A stretch of 64,000 nucleotides of DNA from Rhizobium sp. C4 (GTDB lineage Bacteria > Pseudomonadota > Alphaproteobacteria > Rhizobiales > Rhizobiaceae), in NCBI RefSeq assembly GCF_021026315.1, contig NZ_JAJNCX010000017.1, positions 1-64,000 on the forward strand, in the 5' to 3' direction. Positions 44,626-53,241 of the stretch are shown here, piece by piece; position 1 is the stretch's first letter; every line of letters starts with the position of its first letter. The notes beneath the pieces were generated by a model. The model was not told the origin of the DNA. It worked only from the letters and a program-made list of their open reading frames with translations, and made no database searches. The position numbers were made by a program, and so were the translations under genes.

Positions 44626-45288
44626 ATGGTCACTGAAAACCGAAAGGCGCTTCCCGTCTTCACGCTCGCCGCAGCGGCAGTGGTTCTGGGTGTCCTGTCC
44701 GGAGCCGTCGCGGTTTACATGAAGAGTTCCGGGTCTGGCAATGGTGCCGTTGCCGCGAGTGGCGATTGCGCCAAGGCGGATGGGCTTCTGACGAAGCTGA
44801 AACCGCTGATGAAGGGTCAGGTTGCCGCCCTTGTCGCCGCCAATCCGCCGCGCTCGCTGGGCGACTTCTCCTTCAAGGGGCCGGACGGCAAGACGATGAC
44901 ACTTGCCGATTTCAAGGGCAAGACCGTGCTTCTCAATCTCTGGGCGACATGGTGCATCCCCTGCCGCACCGAAATGCCGGAGCTGGATGCTCTGCAGAAA
45001 GAAATGGGCGCGGACGGGAAGTTCGAGGTCGCGGCGATCAATATCGACACCGGCAACGACGACAAGCCCAACGCGTTCCGGAAGGACACCGGCATCACCT
45101 CGCTCGCCGTCTATCGCGACAAAACGCTCAACACCTTCAATCGCCTCAAGAAAGAAGGTCTAGCCTTCGGCCTGCCGGCAACGATGCTGATCGACAAGGA
45201 CGGGTGTCTGGTCGCCGCGATGAACGGGCCGGCGGCGTGGCATAGCGATGATGCCAAGGCGCTGGTGGTTGCGGCGAAGGGGGAGTGA
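44626..45288 (+). CDS. tlpA: TlpA-type periplasmic thiol:disulfide oxidoreductase
   Basis: A 220-residue thioredoxin-fold protein with one N-terminal membrane anchor (about residues 9-31). The active site is WCIPC (C110, C113) followed by RTEMPELD, and GLPATMLID is the cis-Pro loop. TlpA reduces copper-binding chaperones and CoxB during cytochrome oxidase assembly. I took the ATG at 44626, with GGAG upstream; an in-frame ATG at 44596 is possible. Its last codons (VVAAKGE) lie in a stretch of about 21 nt that is repeated in the left copy of the mosaic duplication. Confidence 0.92.
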   Translation: MVTENRKALPVFTLAAAAVVLGVLSGAVAVYMKSSGSGNGAVAASGDCAKADGLLTKLKPLMKGQVAALVAANPPRSLGDFSFKGPDGKTMTLADFKGKTVLLNLWATWCIPCRTEMPELDALQKEMGADGKFEVAAINIDTGNDDKPNAFRKDTGITSLAVYRDKTLNTFNRLKKEGLAFGLPATMLIDKDGCLVAAMNGPAAWHSDDAKALVVAAKGE

Positions 45289-46285
45289 GGGGGCGGAGGC
45301 TCAACCTCTCCGTCCGTCATGCCGGACCCGATCCGGCATCCAGTCGCCCGCGTCTGCGGGCGGGGAAACGCTTCAATTTGCGTCCTTTCAAGCGGGATAC
45401 TTAGCGAATCTGCGTCGCCTCTTCACTTCTTCCAATGATCAAGCGAAAGAAAGTCGGCGGGCGTAATTAGTTGCTCTGGTGTAAAGTCTTTCATCAGCGA
45501 CGGCGCATGAGGATCGAGATAGAAGCGCTTGTTACCAACATCGATCAGCCACCCCAACACCTTCTCCACCTCGCCCTTCGTCACCGGCTCTTTCGTCAGC
45601 GACAGCGTGATCCCGTTCAGCCGATAGCCGGGGCCGAAGGTGGCTTCGAGATTGGCGGGGTCGACACGCTTGACGCTGGCCGGGTTGTTGATGTCGTCGA
45701 AGGTGACGAGGAGGGGGTATTGGTTGCTCGAAAGTTCGCGGGTCTCGCCGGTCATGGCCTTGAACTTCTCGATGGTGGCCTGCGGACCCTCACCGGGGAA
45801 AAACACGTTCCATGGGTCACGGTTGCTGCTGAGCAGTGCGAAGAGATATCGGCCCGGCGCAACCTCCAGAACGACGGCTTCGCCCCTTCGGGTGATTGTC
45901 GCATTATCGAAGCCCGCAGCGGGTCCCTTTAGCAGCGGCGGCGTGTAGGAGATTTCCTCGACGCTTGATGTAGTCTTTTCGCCGCTTGGCGTTTGCACAG
46001 ACAGCTCCACTTTTTGCCTGACGACATATTTGTCGAAGCACCCCGTCAGCACCAGCAGGGGCAGGACGATGACGATCAGGCTTCTCAAGAAAGCGCGCAT
46101 GGGGTCGAGGGCTCTCCGGTTCGGCGAGGATGCCGTTGCTTGCAGGATCGGTTCAACCATAGAGGTCCCGCCGCTGAAATCGCAAGTTGCAGAGGGCGGG
46201 AATGCCTGGGTTTCGGGTGGGGGAGCGGCCGGAAAGCGGAAATGTCGTTAAGGGTTGGTGAGGATGAGGGGCGTTGAGGTTGTGG
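45265..46285. repeat. Inverted mosaic duplication, right copy
   Basis: This is the counterpart of 24483-25521 in reverse orientation. Closely similar blocks: the tlpA end with the ATGCCGGA/TCCGGCAT palindrome (45319-45339), the 180-base coding core (about 45548-45725) and the 5' flank (about 46170-46280). The intervening coding parts differ. The two copies are about 19.7 kb apart and inverted, so recombination between them would invert the cobW-to-tlpA segment. Confidence 0.85.
45423..46100 (-). CDS. Putative lipoprotein, mosaic paralogue of the gene at 24.6-25.4 kb
   Basis: A protein of about 225 residues with a signal peptide and lipobox LTGC (Cys about 19). The mature part begins with a beta-rich half (VELSVQTPSGEKTTSSVEEI); the core from QYPLLVTFDDIN to KVLGW is almost identical to the other copy; the tail (RFYLDPHAPSLMKDF) is different. 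Function unknown. I took the ATG at 46100, with GGAGAG upstream; an ATG at 46160 in frame would put 20 residues before the signal peptide. It converges on tlpA. Confidence 0.75.
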   Translation of the reverse strand: MRAFLRSLIVIVLPLLVLTGCFDKYVVRQKVELSVQTPSGEKTTSSVEEISYTPPLLKGPAAGFDNATITRRGEAVVLEVAPGRYLFALLSSNRDPWNVFFPGEGPQATIEKFKAMTGETRELSSNQYPLLVTFDDINNPASVKRVDPANLEATFGPGYRLNGITLSLTKEPVTKGEVEKVLGWLIDVGNKRFYLDPHAPSLMKDFTPEQLITPADFLSLDHWKK

Positions 46286-46293
46286 TGGACCCC

Positions 46294-46475
46294 CCTCTCT
46301 TGGAATTTCTAGCACTTAGCTGAAGCTAAGATGCTGAAATTCCGTTCTCCCCCTCCAAGGGGGAGATTGGAGTGCGCGGGGTCGGCATTCTCCCCATCTC
46401 CCCACTTGTGGGGGAGAAAGCAAAATCATGGTCTTAGCCAAAGGCTAAGTCATAGATTTTGCAAGAGAGGGGGCT
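46294..46475. repeat. Two mosaic palindromic repeats (copies C and D)
   Basis: Copy C: GGAATTTC (46302-46309), AGCA, CTTAGC, loop TGAA, GCTAAG, TGCT, GAAATTCC (46336-46343). Copy D: GCAAAATC (46420-46427), ATG, CTTAGCC, GGCTAAG, CAT, GATTTTGC (46455-46462). CTCCCC/GGGGAG palindromes lie between them (about 46346-46416). They fill most of the 391 bases between the lipoprotein and hbdA genes. Confidence 0.85.
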
Positions 46476-46491
46476 GCTACCCTGCGCCGAG

Positions 46492-47367
46492 TTACCGCGT
46501 CGGAACCGGCACTTCCCCACGATAATCGTAGAACCCGCGGCCCGTCTTGCGACCAAGCCAGCCGGCTTCGACATATTTGACCAGAAGCGGGCAGGGGCGG
46601 TATTTGCTGTCGGCCAGCCCGTCGTAGAGGACCTGCATGATCGAGAGGCAGGTGTCGAGGCCGATGAAGTCGGCGAGTTGCAGCGGGCCCATCGGGTGGT
46701 TGGCGCCGAGCTTCATCGCCGTGTCGATCGCCTCGACCGAGCCGACGCCTTCATAGAGCGTGTAGATCGCCTCGTTGATCATCGGCAGCAGGATGCGGTT
46801 GACGATGAAGGCGGGGAAGTCCTCCGACACCGTGATGGTCTTTTCCAGCGCCGTCACATAGGCGCGGGCCGCCTGGAAGGTCGGGTCGTCGGTGGCGATG
46901 CCGCGCACCAGTTCGACCAGTTTCATGATCGGAACCGGGTTCATGAAATGGATGCCCATGAAGCGTTCCGGCCGGTCTGTTGCGGATGCCAGACGAGTGA
47001 TCGAAAGCGACGAGGTGTTGGTCGCCAGCATCGCCGAGGGCTTCAGCAGCGGGCAGAGCTGGGCGTAAATCTTGCGCTTGATCGTCTCGTCTTCGGTTGC
47101 CGCCTCGATGACGAGATCGGCTTCAGACAGAACCGCCATGTCGGAACCGCCGGAAATGCGGGCCATGGCGGCGTCGCGGGCTTCGGCCGTGATCTTGCCG
47201 CCGGCGACCTGACGGGCCATGTTGGCGCCGATGGTCGCAATGCCGGCCTCGACGCGCTCTGCGGAAATGTCGTAGATGGCGACCTTGTAGCCGGCGAGCG
47301 CGCTGACCTGCGCGATGCCGCCGCCCATCTGGCCTGCTCCGATGACGCCAATCTGTTCGATGGCCAT
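46492..47367 (-). CDS. hbdA: 3-hydroxybutyryl-CoA dehydrogenase
   Basis: A 291-residue NAD(P)-dependent dehydrogenase interconverting 3-hydroxybutyryl-CoA and acetoacetyl-CoA. The Rossmann motif is GAGQMGGGIAQ (residues 10-20), and HFMNPVPIMKLVE holds the catalytic His; Ser/Asn of TNTSSLSI and the VNRILLPMINEA segment also fit. I took the ATG at 47367, preceded by GGGGGAG. In rhizobia it usually follows etfB-etfA; here 3.9 kb of other genes lie between. Confidence 0.95.
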   Translation of the reverse strand: MAIEQIGVIGAGQMGGGIAQVSALAGYKVAIYDISAERVEAGIATIGANMARQVAGGKITAEARDAAMARISGGSDMAVLSEADLVIEAATEDETIKRKIYAQLCPLLKPSAMLATNTSSLSITRLASATDRPERFMGIHFMNPVPIMKLVELVRGIATDDPTFQAARAYVTALEKTITVSEDFPAFIVNRILLPMINEAIYTLYEGVGSVEAIDTAMKLGANHPMGPLQLADFIGLDTCLSIMQVLYDGLADSKYRPCPLLVKYVEAGWLGRKTGRGFYDYRGEVPVPTR

Positions 47368-47465
47368 GATGTTCACTCCCCCAAGTATTTCCGCTCGTAA
47401 CCCTTGAAATCTTTTGGCTTCAAAGCCTTGCCTAGTGATAACGTCAGAGAGTGTCGATGACCAGC

Positions 47466-47485
47466 CATTTCGCAAGTGCGAGATG
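47466..47485. promoter_or_regulatory. Inverted repeat between hbdA and the FAD oxidoreductase gene
   Basis: CATTTCGCA-AG-TGCGAGATG: 9-nt arms with one mismatch, 2-nt spacer, 56 nt before the oxidoreductase start and about 100 nt before hbdA. It could be an operator for either direction; the GntR regulator nearby is one candidate, without proof. Confidence 0.35.
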
Positions 47486-47540
47486 ATTTCAATCGATTTG
47501 GATTTGCAGAATTCTCAAGTGTAAAAAGGTTGCGACGCTT

Positions 47541-48926
47541 ATGCAGGTCAAGATGAACGGCAATGTGTCTTTCTGGTATGCCGATCTTGGAGGTCTGCCG
47601 AAAAAGCGCCCCGGCCTGCCGGGCGACAGGCAGGCCGATATCTGCATCATCGGCGCCGGTTATACCGGGCTTTGGACCGCCTATTATTTGAAGAAGACCA
47701 ATCCTTCGCTTTCCATTGTCATCGTCGAGCGGGAATTTGCCGGTTTCGGTGGAGCAGGGCGCAATGGCGGGTGGCTGTCCGGCGGGTTCGACTGGTCGCG
47801 GGAGAAATATCTGAAAGGGTCCAGTCGGCAGGCGGTGATTGCCATGCAGCGGGCGATGGCGGGCACCGTGGACGAGGTGATCCGCATTGCTGCGCTTGAA
47901 GGGATCGATGCCGATATTCTGAGAGCCGATAATCTGGTTGTCGCCACCAATGTCGCGCAGATGGAGCGACTGATTGATGACCACAAGACGATGCTCGACT
48001 GGGAGGTGCCGGCGGAAAAGATCGGACTGCTTTCGGCCCATGAGGCGGCGGAGCGGGTTTGCGTGGCGGGTGTCCGGGGCGGGCTGGTGACGCGCGGCAT
48101 GGCGCGGGTGCAGCCGGCGAAGCTCGCGCGCGGGCTGGCTAAGGCCGTGGAGCGGCTGGGCGTGACGATTTATGAGGGGACGGCTGTCACGGGCTATCGC
48201 AACGGCGTGGTGGAGACGGATCTGGGCAACGTGCGTGCGCCGGTGATCCTGCGGGCGACGGAAGGGTTTACGGCGGGTCTGAAAGGCCATGAGCGGGAAT
48301 GGTTGCCGCTCAACAGTGCCCAGATCGTGACGGAACCCTTGCCGGATGCGCTCTGGGACGAGATCGGCTGGCGGGGACATGAATTGCTGAGCGAAGGTGC
48401 GCATGCCTATTGCTATGCGCAGCGCACGCGGGAAGGCCGCATCGCCATGGGCGGGCGCGGCGTGCCCTACCGCTTCGGCTCGCGCACGGATGTGAACGGG
48501 CAGACGCAGGACGCAACGATCGCGCAGCTGCAGGCGATCCTTTTCCGGTTGTTTCCGCAGGTGAAGGGGATCGGCATCGACCATGCCTGGTGCGGCGTGC
48601 TTGGCGTGCCGCGTGACTGGTGCACGACGGCGGGCTTTGATGTGGCAAGCGGCATCGGCTGGGCCGGCGGCTATGTGGGCCTGGGCGTTTCAAGCTCCAA
48701 CCTTGCCGGCCGCACGCTGACGGATCTGGTGCTGAAGCGGGATACGGAGTTGGTGCGCCTGCCCTGGGTGAACCGAAGCGTCAGCCGCTGGGAGCCGGAA
48801 CCGTTGCGCTGGCTTGGCGTTCACACCATGTATCAGTTGTACCGCCTTGCCGACGAACGCGAGGCGCAGGGACTGGGGAGAACATCGCGGCTCGCGCGTT
48901 TTGCCGACAAACTCACGGGACATTGA
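47541..48926 (+). CDS. FAD-dependent oxidoreductase (DAO family)
   Basis: A 461-residue flavoprotein. IIGAGYTGLWTAYYL (about residues 36-50) is the FAD dinucleotide-binding motif, preceded by the FWYADLGG stretch typical of a DadA/glycine-oxidase-like subgroup. GGAGRNGGWLSGG follows, and the C-terminal part GIGWAGGYVGLGVSSSNLAG contains the second FAD contact. It presumably oxidises an amine or amino acid. A second enzyme of the same family lies downstream, with a GntR regulator between. Substrate not resolvable. It is divergent from hbdA. Confidence 0.88.
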   Translation: MQVKMNGNVSFWYADLGGLPKKRPGLPGDRQADICIIGAGYTGLWTAYYLKKTNPSLSIVIVEREFAGFGGAGRNGGWLSGGFDWSREKYLKGSSRQAVIAMQRAMAGTVDEVIRIAALEGIDADILRADNLVVATNVAQMERLIDDHKTMLDWEVPAEKIGLLSAHEAAERVCVAGVRGGLVTRGMARVQPAKLARGLAKAVERLGVTIYEGTAVTGYRNGVVETDLGNVRAPVILRATEGFTAGLKGHEREWLPLNSAQIVTEPLPDALWDEIGWRGHELLSEGAHAYCYAQRTREGRIAMGGRGVPYRFGSRTDVNGQTQDATIAQLQAILFRLFPQVKGIGIDHAWCGVLGVPRDWCTTAGFDVASGIGWAGGYVGLGVSSSNLAGRTLTDLVLKRDTELVRLPWVNRSVSRWEPEPLRWLGVHTMYQLYRLADEREAQGLGRTSRLARFADKLTGH

Positions 48927-49019
48927 TGCCCGATTGTAACGGGGCACTGGCATCGCGACGCAACTGACGATAATCTCCGCCACGCACTTTTGATCAATCG
49001 CCGGGTGAACGGGAAAAAC

Positions 49020-49685
49020 TTGCTGAAGCCTTTGGACAGGAACACGCGTGAAAGCGTGAAGAAATGGACCTACCGGTCGCTGCGCTATTCGGTGATGACC
49101 GGGCGTCTGCCGCCCGGCCAGGCGGTCACCATCACCGGGCTTGCGGAACAGCTTGGCGTTTCGGCCATGCCGATCCGCGAGGCGCTGCATCTGCTGGTGG
49201 CCGACGGGGCGCTGGAACATCTCGACAATCGCCGCGTGCGCGTGCCCAACATGACGCCGGAGAAATTCGACGAGACGTTGTCCGCACGCATTGCGCTCGA
49301 AACGCTGGCGGCCGAACGCGCCATGCTGCATGTCGACGAGGCGCGGCTGATGCGCATGCAGAAGATCGATTCCGAGATCGACGAGGCCTATGATGCCGGC
49401 GACATCGAAACCGGGATCGAGCGCAATTTTGCCTTCCACCGCTGTCTCTACGAGACGCGCTCGTCTGCCGTGCTGCTGCCGCTGATCGAATCGGTCTGGG
49501 TGCGGCTCGGGCCGTTCATGCGCGAAGCGACGGAAAATCTGGAAGAGACCTATCGTTTCGACCGCCATGCCGAGGCAATGCAGGCGATCCGCGACAAGGA
49601 TAGCGAAGCGCTGAGACGCGCCATCGAGTCCGATATTCAGGACGGGGCAGGCTATCTGGGACGCAAGCGTTTTTCCGAGGCGTGA
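49020..49685 (+). CDS. GntR-family transcriptional regulator (FCD/FadR type)
   Basis: A regulator of about 221 residues. The N-terminal winged helix includes SLRYSVMTGRLPPGQAVTI, a TGLAEQLGVSAMPIREALHLLVADGALE helix-turn-helix, and the wing NRRVRVP. The C-terminal FCD domain has metal-ligand-like residues (HRCLYETRSS and RHAEAMQAIRDKD). No ATG precedes the conserved part; TTG codons at 49020 (GGGA upstream) or 48990 and a GTG at 49005 are candidates. It sits between two FAD oxidoreductase genes (10 nt before the second), so it probably regulates this module. Confidence 0.87.
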   Translation: MLKPLDRNTRESVKKWTYRSLRYSVMTGRLPPGQAVTITGLAEQLGVSAMPIREALHLLVADGALEHLDNRRVRVPNMTPEKFDETLSARIALETLAAERAMLHVDEARLMRMQKIDSEIDEAYDAGDIETGIERNFAFHRCLYETRSSAVLLPLIESVWVRLGPFMREATENLEETYRFDRHAEAMQAIRDKDSEALRRAIESDIQDGAGYLGRKRFSEA

Positions 49686-49695
49686 AGGTGGTTGC

Positions 49696-51000
49696 TTGGA
49701 TATCCTGACGATCAACGGCGATACCGGCCGCTATCCCAAGAGCTATTACGCGGCCACAGCCCATCCGTTTGAGGCGGCGCCGGCGCCGCAAGGCGATATA
49801 AGCTGCGATGTCTGCATCATTGGTGGCGGGTTTACCGGGGTGTCGAGTGCGCTGCATCTGGCCAAGCGCGGCTACAAGGTCGTGCTGCTGGAGGCGAACC
49901 GCATTGGCTGGGGTGCTTCAGGGCGCAATGGCGGGCAGGTGAATACCGGCATGCGGCTCGACCAGCCGGTGCTGGAGGCGAAATACGGGCGCGAGACGGC
50001 GCATCGGCTGTGGGCAGTTGCGACGCAGGCGGTCGATCTGGTAAAGGGGCTGATTGCCGAACATGGGATCGATTGCGGCTTCAAGCCGGGCGTGATCCAT
50101 TCTTCGCACCGTCCCGGCGATGCGCTACATCTGGCCGAACTGACCGACGCGATGCGTGATCATTACGGTGTCCAGTCGATGGAGTTGCTGGACCGCGATG
50201 CGCTGCATGCGCTGCTACCGACGGATTTTTATTGCTGCGGCTTGCTGGATCGCGATGCGGGGCATCTGCATCCGCTGAACTATCTCTTCGGCCTTGCCCG
50301 TACGGCGCAGGCGCAAGGTGCGGTGCTGCATGAGAACGCGCGCGTCGTTTCCATCGAGAAGGGTAGCCCGGCTATCGTAAAGACGGATCGGGCGACGATC
50401 CGGGCGGATCACGTCGTGGTTGGCGTCAATGGCTATGGCGGACGGCTGGTTGGCGAGGATGCGCCCTTTGTCATGCCGATCAATGCCTATGTCGGCACGA
50501 CGCGGCCTCTGACGTACGACGAGGCGGCGCGGGTGCTGACCGAGGATTACGCCGTTGCGGACTCCAAATTCGTCATCAATTACTTTCGTTTGACGCAAGA
50601 TCGCCGGCTGCTGTTCGGCGGTGGCGAAAGCTATGGCTATCGCTTCCCGGCCGATCTCGACGGGATCGTGCGGCGGCCGATGAGCCGAGTCTTCCCGCAT
50701 CTGCGCGACGTGCCCTTCGACTATCGCTGGGGCGGAACGCTCGGCATTACCATGAGCCGGATGCCGCATTTCAGACGGCATGCGGGGAATATCCTGACGG
50801 CGGGTGGCTTCTCGGGCCAAGGTGTGGCGCTGGCGACGCTGGCGGGTCAGGTGATTGCCGATGCGGTTGCGGGGCAGGCGGAGCGGTTCGACCTCATGGC
50901 CTCGCTGCCGGCGGTGCCTTTCCCCGGTGGAACGGCGATGCGGCTGCCGCTGCTGGTGCTGGCGATGACGTGGTATGCGCTGAGGGACCGGCTGGGGTAA
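49696..51000 (+). CDS. FAD-dependent oxidoreductase (PuuB-like, gamma-glutamylputrescine oxidase type)
   Basis: A 434-residue DAO-family flavoprotein. The start region SYYAATAHP and IIGGGFTGVSSALHLAKRGY (about residues 41-60) resemble PuuB (gamma-glutamylputrescine oxidase), as do ASGRNGGQVNTGM and the C-terminal GGFSGQGVALATLAGQVIAD. PuuB oxidises an amine with release of an aldehyde, NH3 and H2O2. No puuA, puuC or puuD was seen nearby, so the true substrate is open. Start: TTG at 49696, following GAAGGTGG. A palindromic repeat follows. Confidence 0.87.
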   Translation: MDILTINGDTGRYPKSYYAATAHPFEAAPAPQGDISCDVCIIGGGFTGVSSALHLAKRGYKVVLLEANRIGWGASGRNGGQVNTGMRLDQPVLEAKYGRETAHRLWAVATQAVDLVKGLIAEHGIDCGFKPGVIHSSHRPGDALHLAELTDAMRDHYGVQSMELLDRDALHALLPTDFYCCGLLDRDAGHLHPLNYLFGLARTAQAQGAVLHENARVVSIEKGSPAIVKTDRATIRADHVVVGVNGYGGRLVGEDAPFVMPINAYVGTTRPLTYDEAARVLTEDYAVADSKFVINYFRLTQDRRLLFGGGESYGYRFPADLDGIVRRPMSRVFPHLRDVPFDYRWGGTLGITMSRMPHFRRHAGNILTAGGFSGQGVALATLAGQVIADAVAGQAERFDLMASLPAVPFPGGTAMRLPLLVLAMTWYALRDRLG

Positions 51001-51019
51001 TCCCGGCTTCGGTAAGAAT

Positions 51020-51200
51020 AAAGGCCCCTCCCCACCCTCCCCACAAGGGGGAGGGAGGCCGTGCGGCCCCCATAAGTGCGCCATCAATCGCAAACGGCGT
51101 GGAAAACTCGGTGCTCAATCGAGGCGTTGCAGGCGCATCTATCCGTCTCCCCCCTTGTGGGGGAGATGGCGGCAGCCAGAGGGGGTCTTTACCCACAAAC
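51020..51200. repeat. CTCCCC/GGGGAG palindromic repeats after the FAD oxidoreductase gene
   Basis: CCCCTCCCCACCCTCCCCACAAGGGGGAGGGAGGCCG-type repeat near 51025-51062 and GTCTCCCCCCTTGTGGGGGAGAT near 51147 closely match the block at 43.05-43.20 kb. They end the 3' side of the FAD oxidoreductase-GntR module; a similar block lies on the other side of hbdA. This and the tail of etfA leave nothing else in the gap. Confidence 0.8.
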
Positions 51201-51252
51201 GAAAAACGGGCCGGCAAGCCGACCCGTTCTTCAATCACAATGCCTTGATGGC

Positions 51253-52182
51253 TCAGAGCGCCTTTTCGAGCTCCGGCAGGGCTTCGAAGAGGTCTGCGAC
51301 GAGGCCGTAGTCGGCGACCTGGAAGATCGGGGCTTCCTCGTCCTTGTTGATCGCAACGATGACCTTCGAGTCCTTCATGCCGGCGAGGTGCTGGATGGCA
51401 CCGGAAATGCCGCAGGCGATGTAGAGTTCAGGCGCGACCACCTTGCCGGTCTGGCCGACCTGCCAGTCGTTCGGGGCGTAGCCGGCGTCGACGGCAGCGC
51501 GCGAGGCGCCAACGGCGGCACCGAGCTTGTCGGCGACGGGCAGGATGACTTCCTGGAACTTCTCGGAAGAGCCGAGTGCACGGCCGCCCGAGATGATGAT
51601 CTTGGCGGAGGTCAGTTCCGGACGGTCGGAAGACGACAGTGCATCCGAGACATGGGCCGAAAGGCCCGGGTTTGCAGCAGCGCCGACGGTTTCAACAGCA
51701 GCCGAACCGCCTTCAGCAGCGGCCGCGAAGGAGGCCGTGCGGACCGTGATCACCTTCTTGGCGTCAGTGGACTGAACCGTCTGGATGGCGTTGCCGGCAT
51801 AGATCGGACGCTTGAACGTGTCAGCCGAGACGACCTCGATGATTTCCGAGATCTGCATGACGTCGAGCAGGGCAGCAACGCGCGGCATGATGTTCTTGGC
51901 CGAGGCCGTTGCGGCGCCAACGATGGCGTCATAGGAGCCGGCGAGCGACACGATGAGGGCGGCAACCGGTTCAGCCAGCTGATGGCCATAGGCGGCGTCA
52001 TCGGCAACCAGAACCTTGGCAACGCCTTCAAGCTTGGCAGCCTGTTCGCCAACAGCAGACGCGCCGGCACCGGCCACCAGCACATGCACGTCGCCGCCGA
52101 TCTTGGCGGCAGCGGTCAGTGCCTTGGCGGTCTGGTCGGAAAGGGTCTTGTTGTCGTGGTCGGCAACGAGAAGAATGGTCAT
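51253..52182 (-). CDS. etfA: Electron transfer flavoprotein subunit alpha
   Basis: A 309-residue subunit that with EtfB forms the FAD-containing dimer carrying electrons from acyl-CoA dehydrogenases to ETF-ubiquinone oxidoreductase. The C-terminal FAD domain shows [13 protein letters not shown] and the [17 protein letters not shown] and [17 protein letters not shown] motifs. Ala-rich throughout, as usual. It lies 22 nt after etfB and is cotranscribed with it. It converges on the FAD oxidoreductase module. Confidence 0.96.
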   Translation of the reverse strand: MTILLVADHDNKTLSDQTAKALTAAAKIGGDVHVLVAGAGASAVGEQAAKLEGVAKVLVADDAAYGHQLAEPVAALIVSLAGSYDAIVGAATASAKNIMPRVAALLDVMQISEIIEVVSADTFKRPIYAGNAIQTVQSTDAKKVITVRTASFAAAAEGGSAAVETVGAAANPGLSAHVSDALSSSDRPELTSAKIIISGGRALGSSEKFQEVILPVADKLGAAVGASRAAVDAGYAPNDWQVGQTGKVVAPELYIACGISGAIQHLAGMKDSKVIVAINKDEEAPIFQVADYGLVADLFEALPELEKAL

Positions 52183-52204
52183 GATGGTTCTCCCTTCCGT
52201 AACT

Positions 52205-52954
52205 TTAGAGGACGCCAGCGGACTTGAGGCTGGATACCAGCTCAGCCACGGACTTGACCTTGACGCCCGCCTTGCGGCCGCCCGGCTCTTCGGTCTTCAG
52301 CACCTTGAGGCGCGGCGCGACATCGACGCCGTAATCGGCAGGCGACTTCTTGTCGAGCGGCTTCTTCTTGGCCTTCATGATGTTCGGCAGCGAGGCGTAG
52401 CGCGGCTCGTTCAGACGCAGGTCCGTCGTGACGATGGCGGGCAGCTTGATCTCGATGGTCTGGAGACCACCATCGACTTCGCGGGTGACGTTGGCCTTGG
52501 AGCTGTCCACGATCTCGATCTTCGAGGCGAACGTGCCCTGGGCCCAGCCGAGGAGGGCGGCCAGCATCTGGCCGGTCTGGTTGTTGTCGTCGTCGATCGC
52601 CTGCTTGCCAACGATGACGAGGCCAGGCTGTTCGGCTTCGACGACACCCTTGACGATCTTGGCAACGGCGAGCGGCTCGACGGTTTCGTCGGTCTCGATC
52701 AGGATGCCGCGGTCGGCGCCCATGGCGAGCGCGGTGCGGATGGTTTCTTCTGCCTTGGCAGGACCGACCGACACGACAACAACTTCGGTTGCCTTGCCGG
52801 CTTCCTTCAGGCGAAGCGCCTCTTCAACGGAGATTTCGTCGAACGGGTTCATAGACATTTTCACGTTCGCCAGTTCGACGCCCGTTCCGTCGCCCTTGAC
52901 GCGGATCTTCACGTTGTAATCCACAACGCGCTTCACTGTGACAACAATCTTCAT
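52205..52954 (-). CDS. etfB: Electron transfer flavoprotein subunit beta
   Basis: A 249-residue ETF subunit. [20 protein letters not shown] is the conserved start. [39 protein letters not shown] (the AMP site) and the [28 protein letters not shown] stretch near the recognition loop are all present. I took the ATG at 52954; a longer in-frame form lacks a ribosome-binding site. A promoter with a possible MerR-type operator in its spacer lies 190 nt upstream. Confidence 0.96.
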   Translation of the reverse strand: MKIVVTVKRVVDYNVKIRVKGDGTGVELANVKMSMNPFDEISVEEALRLKEAGKATEVVVVSVGPAKAEETIRTALAMGADRGILIETDETVEPLAVAKIVKGVVEAEQPGLVIVGKQAIDDDNNQTGQMLAALLGWAQGTFASKIEIVDSSKANVTREVDGGLQTIEIKLPAIVTTDLRLNEPRYASLPNIMKAKKKPLDKKSPADYGVDVAPRLKVLKTEEPGGRKAGVKVKSVAELVSSLKSAGVL

Positions 52955-53146
52955 GGAGCCCTTCCTTCGCAATTTCCTGGAGGAACATGCGTCAATCCAC
53001 ACACGGCCGTTTGCCGGTTGGCGACATGGATAAGCGTTTTTCCTCCAAATTCAACGCGCATCACCCCGCCATGGGGATTTTTTTGTCGGCACCTGGAGTT
53101 TGTCCGCGGGACAATCGATCCGCGGCGCCTCCGGGTTTCGGGCAGT

Positions 53147-53175
53147 TCTCTATCTTACGTTTACGTGAAGGTCAA
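53147..53175 (-). promoter_or_regulatory. Promoter of etfBA with possible MerR-type (LiuR-like) operator in the spacer
   Basis: On the minus strand TTGACC (53175-53170) and TAGAGA (53152-53147) are 17 nt apart. The spacer reads TTCACGTAAACGTAAGA, containing ACGT-N2-ACGT (53156-53166 region), like the MerR-family LiuR motif that controls acyl-CoA oxidation genes in proteobacteria. The assignment of the operator is from recalled motifs. Confidence 0.5.
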
Positions 53176-53241
53176 TAATCTTCACGGTCGATCATCTGAA
53201 AGCGACAAATTCACGCATGGGAATTTGGTTCCCGATGGCCG

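Noticed and set aside
48990-49019. Longer N-terminus for the GntR regulator from TTG 48990
   Set aside because: No ribosome-binding site before it; kept only as an alternative in the gene entry.
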